Shown here piece by piece: positions 54,592 through 63,611 of a stretch of 64,000 bases of DNA; within the stretch, counting starts at the first letter, position 1; every line of letters starts with the position of its first letter. The translations under genes and the position numbers were made by a program. This stretch comes from Ornithinibacillus bavariensis (GTDB lineage: Bacteria > Bacillota > Bacilli > Bacillales > Amphibacillaceae): contig NZ_JBNPWZ010000004.1 in NCBI RefSeq assembly GCF_050433565.1, positions 1-64,000 of the forward strand. The letters run 5' to 3'. Under the pieces are notes generated by a model that was not told the origin of the DNA, ran no database searches, and saw only the letters and a program-made list of their open reading frames with translations.

Positions 54592-54720
54592 TTATTTTTG
54601 ATTAGTTATGTTAAAGCCTCTTTCCTTCCTTTTCGTTCCACAACCGCATCCGCCTGCAACTCTTTTTGCGACAAGTTTCCTTGGCTGTGAACTTAATTTA
54701 ACTAAAGGTTTAGCATTCAA
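54592..54720 (-). CDS. Small basic Cys-Gly protein (42 residues)
   Basis: A frame from TTG 54720 to TAA 54592 behind a strong AAAGGGGTGAT site, followed by a terminator. The product is MNAKPLVKLSSQ..., strongly basic, with GGCGCG in the middle between two Lys/Arg-rich parts. It lies 33 bases behind the nucleotide-sugar dehydrogenase gene on the same strand. No family recognised; small Cys- and Lys-rich proteins are common among coat and exosporium components, so a structural spore role is possible. Confidence 0.55.
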   Translation of the reverse strand: MNAKPLVKLSSQPRKLVAKRVAGGCGCGTKRKERGFNITNQK

Positions 54721-54753
54721 GAATAATCACCCCTTTATAAAACGGTTAGCACT

Positions 54754-56073
54754 CTATAGACTAATGACTTTAATAAACGGTGGAAAATGATGTTGCCAAA
54801 ATAATCCTTTTATATCAATGATTAATCCTTTATCTATGAAAAGTTTTTGAAAATCAATTTCCTTCCTATTTCGGTATTCTTGATGAGGAACCGCAAGGAT
54901 AACGATAGATAAATCTTTGAGCTCTTCCCATTCGACAACTTTTAATTGATGGGGAAAATCCGTTGGCATTACATAAGGATCGTGAACATAAACATTTAGA
55001 CCATAATCTGCAAGTGTTAAAGCAATTTCAACTGATTTAGAATTACGTATATCCGGAATATTTTCTTTAAATGTAAGACCGAGGATGCCAATATTAATCT
55101 GATTATCCCCATCTAGGTGTTCATCAATATAGCTTAAGACCGTATCAACAATGATAGTTGGAATGTGTTCATTTACCTTACGTGCTGTTTCAAGGAATTC
55201 CGGATGATATCCCTTTATCTTTGATTTATAAATGAAATAATATGGATCTACTCCTATACAATGTCCCCCTACTAGCCCTGGATAAAAAGGAATAAAGTTC
55301 CACTTCGTCTTAGCAGCATCTAAAACGTCATACGTACTTATCCCCATTTGCTTGAATATTAGCGATAATTCGTTCATGAAAGCGATATTAATATCCCTTT
55401 GGGTATTTTCTACGAGTTTGGCGGCTTCTGCTACTTTAATAGAATTAACCTTATGCACTTCCGCATCGATTACTTTTTGATAAAGATGATATATTTTATC
55501 AAGGGTTTCCTTATTTTGTGCAGCTACTATCTTTTCCGTATTGAAGAAGGTATGGGTTTTGTCGCCGGGGTTAATCCTCTCCGGGGAATATCCAACAAAG
55601 AAATCCTCTCCGCATGTAAGCCTTGAACTCTTCTCGAGTGTTGGAATACAGGTTTCTTCTGTAGCTCCGGGATATACAGTAGATTCATAGACGATAATAG
55701 TTCCCTTTTTCATATTTTTTCCAATTGTTGTAGATGCATCAATAAGATAAGACAAGTCAGGCTCCTTATTAGCATTTAACGGTGTCGGAACTGTTACGAT
55801 AATGACATGGCAAGAATTTAACTGTTTTTCATCCATTGTAAAAGTTATGGAGGATTCCTTTAATAGCTTGCTAGAAACTTCTCTTGTGTTGTCGATATGA
55901 TGTTGAAGAGAGTGTATTCTCTCTTTATTAACATCATATCCAATAACCTTAAACTTTCGTGAAAATCCCAGGGCAACAGGTAATCCTACGTAACCTAAAC
56001 CCACAACCCCAATAATAAGATCATCTAGGAATCCGTTTATTTTTTCATTTATTATTCCTGTATTTGTTTTCAT
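54754..56073 (-). CDS. UDP-N-acetylhexosamine 6-dehydrogenase (WbpA/TviB type)
   Basis: A 439-residue nucleotide-sugar 6-dehydrogenase that oxidises C6 of a UDP-N-acetylhexosamine to the uronic acid with two NAD+. Rossmann motif VVGLGYVGLPVALGFS, VTVPTPLN, ESTVYPGATEE, GYSPERINPGDKTH, and the catalytic cysteine in GLVGGHCIGVDPYY are present. The GGHCIGVDPYY context is that of the WbpA/TviB/WecC group rather than UDP-glucose dehydrogenases. Divergent from the aminotransferase, oxidoreductase and acetyltransferase genes that supply the next steps. Confidence 0.88.
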   Translation of the reverse strand: MKTNTGIINEKINGFLDDLIIGVVGLGYVGLPVALGFSRKFKVIGYDVNKERIHSLQHHIDNTREVSSKLLKESSITFTMDEKQLNSCHVIIVTVPTPLNANKEPDLSYLIDASTTIGKNMKKGTIIVYESTVYPGATEETCIPTLEKSSRLTCGEDFFVGYSPERINPGDKTHTFFNTEKIVAAQNKETLDKIYHLYQKVIDAEVHKVNSIKVAEAAKLVENTQRDINIAFMNELSLIFKQMGISTYDVLDAAKTKWNFIPFYPGLVGGHCIGVDPYYFIYKSKIKGYHPEFLETARKVNEHIPTIIVDTVLSYIDEHLDGDNQINIGILGLTFKENIPDIRNSKSVEIALTLADYGLNVYVHDPYVMPTDFPHQLKVVEWEELKDLSIVILAVPHQEYRNRKEIDFQKLFIDKGLIIDIKGLFWQHHFPPFIKVISL

Positions 56074-56272
56074 ATTAAATAATCCTCTCTAATATTTAAG
56101 AGCTAATATTTTATATGAAATCGATTTATTGACTGTTCCAAGCAGTTGTTAAAAAAGGCATTGAAACTAGGATGGAAGTTGATTTCTCCTGTTATTATCC
56201 AATATGCCGTTCCCTAGTTTTTTAGTTGCAATACTTATATAAGGACACATTCTAGTAAGAAGGAGAGTAAAT

Positions 56273-57379
56273 ATGATTCCATTAGTTGATTTAAAGAAGC
56301 AATATGCGACTATTCAGGACGATATAGTGGAAGCGATGCTAGAAGTATTAGATAGTGGACAATATATTTTAGGATCAAAGGTTACAGAATTGGAAAGTGC
56401 AATCGCAAAAAGACTCGGTGTGAAACATGCAATAGCAGTTGGAAACGGAACGGATGCACTTGTCCTGACGTTGGATGCTTATGGAATAGGAAGTGGTGAT
56501 GAGGTTATTACAACTACTTTTTCTTTCTTCGCAACAGCTGAAGCTATCTCAAGGGTGGGCGCAACGCCAGTCTTTGTTGATATTGATCCGATTTCGTTTA
56601 ATATTGATCCGAATAAGATAATCGACAAAATTACCCCCCGAACAAAAGCAATTTTACCTGTACATCTTTTTGGACAGCCTGCAGATATGGATAAAATCCT
56701 AGAAATTGCGATGAATTATAATCTATTAGTGATTGAGGATGCATGCCAAGCATTTGGTGCAACTTTTATGCAACAAGAGGTTGGAAGTATTGGTGATGCA
56801 GCATGTTTTTCCTTTTTCCCAACGAAAAATCTAGGAACGATTGGGGATGGTGGTTTAATTACAACATTTGACGACCGTTTGGCAGAGTCAATTCGGAAAT
56901 TACGTGCACACGGTAGTAGTAAAAAATACTATCATCAACAACTAGGCTACAATAGTAGACTAGATGAAATACATGCAGCATTCTTATTAGTATGTTTAAA
57001 GGAAATTGATCAATGGAATGAACAAAGAGTTTCCATTGCCGATTATTATTTTTCTCATTTAAAAAAATGTAAAACTGTAGAACTACCAGTTGTATTGCCT
57101 AATCGTTCCCATGTGTTTCACTTATTTTGTTTAAAATCAGAAAAGAGACAACAAATAATGTCTGCTTTAAATCGGGCGGATATTCAAACAGGCATTTATT
57201 ATCCACTATGTCTACATGCTCAGGAAGCATATAAAGGCTTAGGCTATTCAATGGGGGACTTTCCTGTAGCGGAAATGGCATCTAGCCAGCTGTTTGCAAT
57301 CCCAATGCATCCTTTTCTATCAAGGAAAGAACAGGACATGATTATTGAACATATAAGCAAAGTGTGTGAGCAGCTATGA
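56273..57379 (+). CDS. DegT/DnrJ/EryC1 aminotransferase (WbpE-like)
   Basis: A 368-residue PLP-dependent sugar aminotransferase. IPLVDLKKQYATIQDDI is the family start, GNGTDALVLTLDA the phosphate-binding segment, EDACQAFGA and FFPTKNLG (PLP-lysine) the cofactor site. In the Wbp pathway it adds the 3-amino group to UDP-2-acetamido-3-keto-glucuronate. First of three overlapping genes; ribosome binding site AGAAGGAGAG. Confidence 0.9.
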   Translation: MIPLVDLKKQYATIQDDIVEAMLEVLDSGQYILGSKVTELESAIAKRLGVKHAIAVGNGTDALVLTLDAYGIGSGDEVITTTFSFFATAEAISRVGATPVFVDIDPISFNIDPNKIIDKITPRTKAILPVHLFGQPADMDKILEIAMNYNLLVIEDACQAFGATFMQQEVGSIGDAACFSFFPTKNLGTIGDGGLITTFDDRLAESIRKLRAHGSSKKYYHQQLGYNSRLDEIHAAFLLVCLKEIDQWNEQRVSIADYYFSHLKKCKTVELPVVLPNRSHVFHLFCLKSEKRQQIMSALNRADIQTGIYYPLCLHAQEAYKGLGYSMGDFPVAEMASSQLFAIPMHPFLSRKEQDMIIEHISKVCEQL

Positions 57380-58464
57380 CGTTATCAATTGGGCTTATCG
57401 GATGTGGATATATCGCCAAAAAACATCTGGAAACTATAAGTCAACTTGATGAGGTCGAATTAATCGCTGTAAGTGATATTGATGGAAATAAAATGGATGA
57501 AGCAATTTTGCTATACAACCAATTAACAGGAATAAACCGGATAATAAAAAAGTTCAATAATTTTTATGATCTATTAGAAGATAAAAATATAGATATTGTA
57601 GTTATTGCAACAGTCTCTGGCCTGCATGCCAAAATAGCAAGTGAATCGTTAGTACACCATAAACATGTTATTTTAGAAAAGCCGTTTGCCCTTTCCGTAG
57701 CTGATGGTGAACGGCTTATCGAATTGGCCAAAGCAGAAAATAGGCGTATCCTCGTTTGCCATCAACTACGCTACCGTCCTGTATTCAGAAAGCTTAAAGC
57801 GTTGTTAGAAAAAGATGCATTAGGGAGGATTCATCTTGGTGTTGCATCAATGCGTATTCACCGCTCCGAAAGCTATTTTAACAACTCCAATTGGAAGGGG
57901 ACATGGAAGCACGATGGTGGAATGTTATTAAATCAAGGCATGCATTTAATAGACTTATTGATTTGGTTTATGGGGGATGCTACTACTGTATATGGTGACA
58001 TTTCCAACAATATGGATATAAAGGATACGGAGGATATTGCCGCTGGAGTCTTAACGTTTCATAATCGAGCAAAAGGAATAATTGATGCGAATACAATTAC
58101 AAAGCCGGACAATCTAGGCTACTATATATCTCTCTTTGGAGAAAATGGAACATTTTCTATTGGGGGGCCATCCTTTAATAAGTTGGAGCGGTGCTATTTT
58201 CCAAATTCATCCCATACCAATGAAATCTTATCATTAATGGAGGATCATAATGAGCATAAATATATGTATCAAAACTTTATTAACGTTTTAAACCAAAAGG
58301 AAACAATATTGTTAATGGACGAGAAGGACGCTTTTCGTTCTATAATGACGGTATTTGCAATTTATGAAGCTTCTAAGTGTAATAAAGTGGTTCATCTTCC
58401 ATTAGAGTCTTTTTCTACAGAAGAGATGAACATGGAAAGGGTGAAGGAATGGGAGAAGAAATGA
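57376..58464 (+). CDS. Gfo/Idh/MocA-family oxidoreductase (WbpB-like)
   Basis: A 362-residue NAD-dependent dehydrogenase with Rossmann start IGLIGCGYIAKKHLE, EKPFALSVADGERLIELAKAENRRILVCHQLRYRP (catalytic EKP), and DGGMLLNQGMHLIDLLIWFMG with the conserved histidine. In the Wbp pathway this enzyme makes the 3-keto sugar used by the aminotransferase. Overlaps the aminotransferase by four bases and the acetyltransferase by sixteen. Confidence 0.9.
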   Translation: MTLSIGLIGCGYIAKKHLETISQLDEVELIAVSDIDGNKMDEAILLYNQLTGINRIIKKFNNFYDLLEDKNIDIVVIATVSGLHAKIASESLVHHKHVILEKPFALSVADGERLIELAKAENRRILVCHQLRYRPVFRKLKALLEKDALGRIHLGVASMRIHRSESYFNNSNWKGTWKHDGGMLLNQGMHLIDLLIWFMGDATTVYGDISNNMDIKDTEDIAAGVLTFHNRAKGIIDANTITKPDNLGYYISLFGENGTFSIGGPSFNKLERCYFPNSSHTNEILSLMEDHNEHKYMYQNFINVLNQKETILLMDEKDAFRSIMTVFAIYEASKCNKVVHLPLESFSTEEMNMERVKEWEKK

Positions 58465-59159
58465 TTCATGATACAGCATCATTTGGCAGTGATGTAAAGA
58501 TGGGTAAATATGTAAAAATTGAAGAGAATGTAAGGATAGGAAATAATGTAACAATAGGTGATTTTGTTATTATTAAACAAGGTACTGAAATAGGAAATAA
58601 TGTAATTATTGGTGATTTGACTATACTTGGTAAAGCCCCTGCTGCTAACAGCAACATGGCTAGACCGGTGGAAAAGTCTCTATCACCCCTTTCTATAGGA
58701 GATCAGGTAGTGATTGGATGTAATACGGTGCTTTATAAAGGAACAATTATTCATCAAGGCGTATTCATTGGTGACCTAGCTAGTATTAGAGAAAAAGTAA
58801 TTGTTGGAGAGGAAAGTATTATCGGAAGAAATGTTATTGTGGAGATGAATACAACGATTGGAAAACAAGTCACTATTCAAACTGGGTCATATATTACTGC
58901 TGATATGCTGATTGAGGATCACGTATTTATCGGTCCGTGCTGTTCCACATCGAATGATAAATATATGGGAGAAGGTAATTACCGGCATCAAGGTCCTATT
59001 ATTAAGCAAGGTGCAAAGGTAGGAAATAACGCAACACTTCTTCCGGGAATCATAATTGGTAAACAGGCAGTAGTTGGTGCAGGAGCCGTAGTTACGAAGA
59101 ATGTACCTGATAATCAGGTAGTTGTTGGTAATCCGGCAAAACGATTAACTACAAACTGA
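58449..59159 (+). CDS. Left-handed beta-helix acetyltransferase (WbpD-like)
   Basis: A 236-residue hexapeptide-repeat acyltransferase: long runs of I-G-x-N-V-x-IG repeats (VRIGNNVTIGDFVIIKQGTEIG..., divided here into its repeats IGNNVTIG and IGNNVIIG), then ITADMLIEDHVFIGPCCST, and the closing GAGAVVTKNVPDNQVVVGNPAK. It would N-acetylate the 3-amino group to give the UDP-2,3-diacetamido-2,3-dideoxy-glucuronic acid. Start at ATG 58449 behind AGGGTGAAGGA; ATG 58461 is the alternative. Confidence 0.88.
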   Translation: MGEEMIHDTASFGSDVKMGKYVKIEENVRIGNNVTIGDFVIIKQGTEIGNNVIIGDLTILGKAPAANSNMARPVEKSLSPLSIGDQVVIGCNTVLYKGTIIHQGVFIGDLASIREKVIVGEESIIGRNVIVEMNTTIGKQVTIQTGSYITADMLIEDHVFIGPCCSTSNDKYMGEGNYRHQGPIIKQGAKVGNNATLLPGIIIGKQAVVGAGAVVTKNVPDNQVVVGNPAKRLTTN

Positions 59160-59170
59160 ATAACTGAATG

Positions 59171-59206
59171 AAACCGTTCTAGGCTAATCCCTTGAGCGGT
59201 TTTTTG
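59171..59206 (+). terminator. Terminator of the nucleotide-sugar operon
   Basis: Stem AAACCGTTC / GAGCGGTTT (one mismatch) with long loop and six T. Confidence 0.65.
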
Positions 59207-59413
59207 GTAGATAAGAGAGTAAGGACTTCTTATCCTTTATACTATTGCGGTAAAAAGTAAAACCTACTAACTTCAAAGCAAAATTAATTATTCAAAACTA
59301 ACAATAGTAAAAATGATGAGGTTTCGGTTCTATTTTAATCAAACTTTAATCAGAATGGACTGATACTATCTATAAATTCGCACATTTAGAGATGAGAGGG
59401 GGTAACTGCCTGA

Positions 59414-59440
59414 ACAAGCAGTCAAAACTGGCATACTATA
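59414..59440 (+). promoter_or_regulatory. SigK-type promoter of the collagen-like gene
   Basis: AC (59414-59415), 16-base spacer, CATACTATA (59432-59440): exact match to the SigK consensus AC-N16-CATANNNTA, 63 bases upstream of the start codon. Confidence 0.7.
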
Positions 59441-59503
59441 ATTTTGAGTTTCAATACTAGAAGATTCTAGTGGAAACAATAAATTGTAAAGGAGGAAATA
59501 GGC

Positions 59504-61294
59504 TTGTCTATCAACAATTTAATTGTAAATGATAGCTTCGAAACTGGTGATTTTTCTGGTTGGCAGGTAGTAAATGCAGACATTACCAACTTATATGCCC
59601 ATTCTGGTAATTATTCTGCAAGACTTGCCAATAGTTCGGTATCTGCCCAGTTATCACAAATTGTTCCAGCTGAAGCTGGTGAAGGTTATCAACTACTAGT
59701 TTCATTAGCCAAAAGTAATCTCCAGCCTAGCCCGATAATAAATCTGCAAGTACTTTTTCTAAATGCTACAAATAGTGTGATAGGTATTGGATTAGATGTA
59801 GATATTGAATTCGGTAGTATTCCTGTAGTAACTGACGATACATGGTTAGAAGTATATCAGACAACTAATATTGCTCCTGCTGGCACAACACAAGCACAAG
59901 TGGTTATTACTAAACCTATAAGTGCTTTAACTGCACCATTTGTATATGTTGATGATGTAGCATTACTTGAAGCTGGTGATTCAGGTGCAACCGGAGCACC
60001 AGGCCCAACTGGAGCACCAGGTCCAACTGGAGCACCAGGTCCAACTGGAGCAGCGGGTCCAACTGGAGCAGCGGGTCCAACCGGAGCAGCGGGTCCAACC
60101 GGAGCAACCGGAGCAACTGGAGCACCAGGCCCAACTGGAGCACCAGGCCCAACTGGAGCACCAGGACCGACTGGAGCAACGGGAGCAACCGGAGCACCAG
60201 GCCCAACCGGAGCAGCAGGTCCAACTGGAGCAGCTGGAGCAACTGGTCCAACTGGAGCAGCAGGTCCAACTGGAGCAGCTGGAGCAACCGGAGCAACGGG
60301 AGCAACCGGAGCAACCGGAGCGCCCGGCCCAACCGGAGCAGCGGGTCCAACCGGAGCAGCAGGTCCAACCGGAGCAACGGGAGCAACCGGAGCACCAGGC
60401 CCAACCGGAGCGCCCGGCCCAACCGGAGCAACTGGTCCAACTGGAGCGACCGGAGCGCCCGGCCCAACCGGAGCAGCAGGTCCAACTGGAGCAACGGGAG
60501 CAACGGGAGCAACCGGAGCGCCAGGTCCAACTGGAGCAGCTGGAGCAACGGGAGCAACGGGAGCACCAGGCCCAACTGGAGCAGCAGGTCCAACCGGAGC
60601 GCCCGGCCCAACTGGAGCAGCGGGTCCAACCGGAGCGCCCGGCCCAACTGGAGCAGCGGGTCCAACCGGAGCAGCAGGTCCAACCGGAGCAACGGGAGCA
60701 ACGGGAGCACCAGGTCCAACTGGAGCAGCAGGTCCAACTGGAGCAGCGGGTCCAACCGGAGCGCCCGGCCCAACCGGAGCGCCCGGCCCAACTGGAGTAA
60801 CTGGAGCACCAGGCCCGACTGGAGCGCCAGGTCCAACTGGAGCAGCGGGTCCGACTGGAGCGCCAGGCCCAACCGGAGCCTCAGTAACGGAAACATCAGC
60901 ATTTGCTGCGAACACTTCTGGTGCTACAATTACAGTAGCTTTAGGCGGAACAGCAGTACCTCTACCAGATGCACAGAATTTGGATGGATTTACTGTAAAC
61001 GGAGATAGTACTGTATTTACAGTTCCTGAAGACGGTAGATATTATATTACCTATAATGTTAATTTAGCTGTTGGATTAATAATAGGTTCTCGACTAGTTA
61101 TCAATGGAACTCCAAATTTAGCCTCTACAGTAAACCCAGTCCTATCCCTAACCCAGCTTAGCGGTGAAGTAATTGTTCCACTAACTGCCGGTAGTACCGT
61201 ATCATTAGAACTTTTCGGATTTTTAGGTGGAGCTGTACTTCAAACTGGAGCAGGTGCTACTTTATCAATTGTAAGGTTAGATAATAACCTATAA
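59504..61294 (+). CDS. Collagen-like exosporium-type glycoprotein (BclA-like)
   Basis: A 596-residue protein in three parts. Residues 1-155 form a beta-sandwich module (NLIVNDSFETGDFSGWQV...YVDDVALLEAG) like the carbohydrate-binding-type domain found before collagen repeats in other Bacillus surface proteins. Residues about 158-460 are some 100 Gly-X-Y triplets, mostly GPT, GAP, GAA and GAT, so Thr occupies many Y positions. Residues 465-596 resemble the trimerising C-terminal domain of BclA (GTAVPLPDAQNLDGFTV...). It starts with TTG behind AAGGAGG. In BclA the Thr residues carry O-glycans; the sugar genes on both sides suggest the same here. Confidence 0.88.
   Translation: MSINNLIVNDSFETGDFSGWQVVNADITNLYAHSGNYSARLANSSVSAQLSQIVPAEAGEGYQLLVSLAKSNLQPSPIINLQVLFLNATNSVIGIGLDVDIEFGSIPVVTDDTWLEVYQTTNIAPAGTTQAQVVITKPISALTAPFVYVDDVALLEAGDSGATGAPGPTGAPGPTGAPGPTGAAGPTGAAGPTGAAGPTGATGATGAPGPTGAPGPTGAPGPTGATGATGAPGPTGAAGPTGAAGATGPTGAAGPTGAAGATGATGATGATGAPGPTGAAGPTGAAGPTGATGATGAPGPTGAPGPTGATGPTGATGAPGPTGAAGPTGATGATGATGAPGPTGAAGATGATGAPGPTGAAGPTGAPGPTGAAGPTGAPGPTGAAGPTGAAGPTGATGATGAPGPTGAAGPTGAAGPTGAPGPTGAPGPTGVTGAPGPTGAPGPTGAAGPTGAPGPTGASVTETSAFAANTSGATITVALGGTAVPLPDAQNLDGFTVNGDSTVFTVPEDGRYYITYNVNLAVGLIIGSRLVINGTPNLASTVNPVLSLTQLSGEVIVPLTAGSTVSLELFGFLGGAVLQTGAGATLSIVRLDNNL
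59975..60883 (+). repeat. Collagen-triplet coding repeat, 9-bp periodicity
   Basis: About 100 GGN-NNN-NNN codon triplets, mostly GGA-CCA-type with short 9-, 18- and 27-base higher-order repeats. Long reverse-strand frames here are a consequence of the repeat and are not genes. Number of units is likely variable between strains. Confidence 0.9.
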
Positions 61295-61295
61295 T

Positions 61296-61336
61296 AAAAA
61301 TAGACCTGAGCGCTCTATGCGTTTAGGTCTATTTTT
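61296..61336 (+). terminator. Terminator after the collagen-like gene
   Basis: Stem AAAAATAGACCT / AGGTCTATTTTT with 16-base loop; T-run on the right. Confidence 0.85.
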
Positions 61337-61486
61337 CTATATCATGAGGATCAAGATTATAGAATCTCCTATTAAACTTCATCTCATTTTGTGTAATGTA
61401 GGTTTTGATACAAGCAAGATTCATCTTTTTAAATACATTGGTAATAGGAAACGCTACCCCCTTATAGCTATATGAAAGGAGTACAA

Positions 61487-62590
61487 ATGATGATATCAAT
61501 AAGTCTTTGTATGATTGTAAAGAATGAGGAAGAAGTGCTTGCAAGATGTCTTGATTCCGTAAAGGATATAGTTGATGAGATTAATATAGTGGATACTGGT
61601 TCAACTGACAATACAGTTGAAATTGCTAATAGGTATACAAATCGAGTTTTTCATTTTGAGTGGATAGGTGACTTTGCCGCAGCAAGAAATGAATCATTTA
61701 AATATGCAACAAAGGATTATATCTTATATTTAGATGCTGATGATGTTTTATTAGAAGAAGATCGGAAAAAGTTAAAAGAGCTTAAAGAAACGTTGGAAAT
61801 ATCGGTGGATTCCGTTTCCATGTATTACAATGCCGGAATGGATGAGTATGGAAATGTTACGTTACAATATCGAAGGAATCGATTAGTAAAACGTAGTAGA
61901 AACTTCAAGTGGAAGGGCGATTGTCATCAATACCTCGAAGTATATGGGAATATTATTAACTCGGATATTGCCGTTACACATAAAAAAATCCGTCATTCTG
62001 TGGGGAGAAATTTGTCCATTTATCAAAAAAAACTAGAAAGAGGAGATGTATTTTCCGCAAGAGATTATTTTTATTATGGTAATGAATTGCGAGAAAATGG
62101 TTTCTATCAAGAGGCTATAGAGAACTATGAGAAGAATATACAGTTAAAAGAAGGGTGGGTAGAGGATAAGGTATATGCATGTGTAAATAAGGCCGATTGC
62201 TATCGGATGATTGGGGAGAAGGAGAAGGAGCTGCATTCCTTATTAGAGTCCTTAAAGTTTGCGAAAACTCCTCGTCCAGAGGTATGTAGCCGGATTGGAT
62301 ATTACTTCCAGCGAGAGCAAGACTATCAATCTGCGATCTTTTGGTATAAATTAGCTACAGAAATAGAAATTGATTTTAACAAATGGAGTTTTTCTTATCC
62401 TGCCTATGCTACTTGGTATCCTCATTTACAATTATGTGTTTGCTATTATAATCTTCAGGATTTCGAAAAGGCTTATTATCATAATGAAAAGGCAAGGGAG
62501 TTCCGTCCAAATGATGAAAGAATCCTATTTAATAAGAGAATTATTGAACCTAAGGTAAATTTAGATGTAGCCCACGGGGTAAAACAATAA
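61487..62590 (+). CDS. GT2 glycosyltransferase with TPR-like C-terminal part
   Basis: A 367-residue protein: a GT-A fold glycosyltransferase domain (about 1-185) starting ISLCMIVKNEEEVLARCLDSV, with VDTGSTDNTVEIA and the nucleotide-metal motif LDADD, followed by helical TPR-like repeats (about 190-365, SARDYFYYGNELRENGFYQEAIENYEKNI, given here in part). SunS and many protein glycosyltransferases have this architecture. No membrane segment, so it acts in the cytosol. The ATG at 61487 fits the AAAGGAG site. As neighbour of the collagen-like protein it may glycosylate its Thr-rich repeat. Confidence 0.83.
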   Translation: MMISISLCMIVKNEEEVLARCLDSVKDIVDEINIVDTGSTDNTVEIANRYTNRVFHFEWIGDFAAARNESFKYATKDYILYLDADDVLLEEDRKKLKELKETLEISVDSVSMYYNAGMDEYGNVTLQYRRNRLVKRSRNFKWKGDCHQYLEVYGNIINSDIAVTHKKIRHSVGRNLSIYQKKLERGDVFSARDYFYYGNELRENGFYQEAIENYEKNIQLKEGWVEDKVYACVNKADCYRMIGEKEKELHSLLESLKFAKTPRPEVCSRIGYYFQREQDYQSAIFWYKLATEIEIDFNKWSFSYPAYATWYPHLQLCVCYYNLQDFEKAYYHNEKAREFRPNDERILFNKRIIEPKVNLDVAHGVKQ

Positions 62591-62609
62591 AATATAAAAT
62601 AAAATCCTT

Positions 62610-62650
62610 AAAAGGCTATTAAACCAATCCTCTGGTTTAGTAGCTTTTTA
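62610..62650 (+). terminator. Terminator after the glycosyltransferase
   Basis: Stem AAAGGCTATTAAACCA / TGGTTTAGTAGCTTTTT, short loop. Confidence 0.85.
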
Positions 62651-62652
62651 TT

Positions 62653-62691
62653 AAAAAAGCGTTATAGCTTCAAAAAGAGAAACTATAACGC
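62653..62691 (-). terminator. Terminator for the minus-strand spore protein gene
   Basis: Stem GCGTTATAG / CTATAACGC with 15-base loop; the minus-strand transcript ends in a run of six T. Confidence 0.8.
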
Positions 62692-62706
62692 AATGGTTAG
62701 TCTTAA

Positions 62707-63399
62707 TTATTCATGATCATTGTGTTTATGTCCGCCTATAATTCCTGGAAATACAACTGGGCATTGAGGAGGTATTGATGGTGTAGGACATTGTTCGACT
62801 AAAACATCACGTGGCTGGCAGAAATCTGCATGTAGTTCAATAGTCACATCTGCAACGGATTGGACGCTTTGGCAAACATTTAAGAATAGATCAACACTTT
62901 CTAGAACTCCTGCGACACAGTTTACAGTAACACTACAATCTACATCAGCCAGTCGAACTACAAGTCGAGTTCCTTCAGGTGCACATAGATATACAGATTC
63001 TGGAATATCAACAACAATTTCGTCAGAAGTAATAACAAATGGAGTTGTACCATTAAGCCCACTAAATTCGATTACTACGTTTAATGTTTTTACAAATGAT
63101 ACTCGCTGTAGAGTTACTAGTGCCCCATTAACAACATATTGTCTATTTTCTCTTTCTCCTACTTCAACAACTGGAATTTCTGCATTTGGAGGAAGTGGAT
63201 TACCAGTTGCTGGATCTACTAGATAGCAAGTGGCAGTTAAATTACTTACTGCCGGACCACATGGATCTAAAGGCAGTGCGCCTATTGCAGCAGCTAGGAC
63301 TGTTTGATTTAAGTCCTCTTGTAGGATAACCCAGTCATATACTTTTTCTGCATTTATGCATAGAAGCTCTTGAGCTCCCTGTAATGGTTGTTCCTGCAT
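62707..63399 (-). CDS. Predicted spore surface protein of unknown function
   Basis: A 230-residue protein rich in Cys and beta-prone residues, without signal peptide. The start MQEQPLQGAQELLCINAEKVYDWV is behind AAAGGGAGAGAG; frames upstream of it lack a site. CINAEKVYDWV is a phrase I associate with a group of Bacillus coat/exosporium proteins. Two halves may be domains (about 25-165 and 165-215), with an acidic-His tail (GIIGGHKHNDHE). Converges with the glycosyltransferase gene. Localisation is inferred from context only. Confidence 0.5.
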   Translation of the reverse strand: MQEQPLQGAQELLCINAEKVYDWVILQEDLNQTVLAAAIGALPLDPCGPAVSNLTATCYLVDPATGNPLPPNAEIPVVEVGERENRQYVVNGALVTLQRVSFVKTLNVVIEFSGLNGTTPFVITSDEIVVDIPESVYLCAPEGTRLVVRLADVDCSVTVNCVAGVLESVDLFLNVCQSVQSVADVTIELHADFCQPRDVLVEQCPTPSIPPQCPVVFPGIIGGHKHNDHE

Positions 63400-63611
63400 T
63401 ATCTCTCTCCCTTTCAATAAATTATTTATCAGTAACAAGTTATGTGTTACATCAGTGTTTTGCACTGTACAAAAGACTATTTTCTAGTGTTTTTAACCAA
63501 AATGTACCTTTACCTATTTAAGATTCATAGGCTAAGTAGATTAGAAATATGTCACATCTTTCAGTCATGTTCATAAAATATATTAAACTAGTGTGCTTTG
63601 AGGTGGGGATG

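Noticed and set aside
54608..54790. A 60-codon plus-strand frame
   Set aside because: Antisense to the 42-residue basic protein and the end of the dehydrogenase gene; no start signal.
59975..60883. CRISPR-like regular repeats
   Set aside because: The repeats are in-frame codon triplets without unique spacers; no cas genes occur in the window.
59857..60915. Very long reverse-strand frames (Ala-Pro-Val-Gly repeats, Leu-Arg repeats) and a Gln-Glu-rich frame on the plus strand
   Set aside because: They are mirror images of the collagen triplet repeat; the plus-strand frame with Gly-X-Y triplets has the start, the ribosome binding site and folded domains at both ends.
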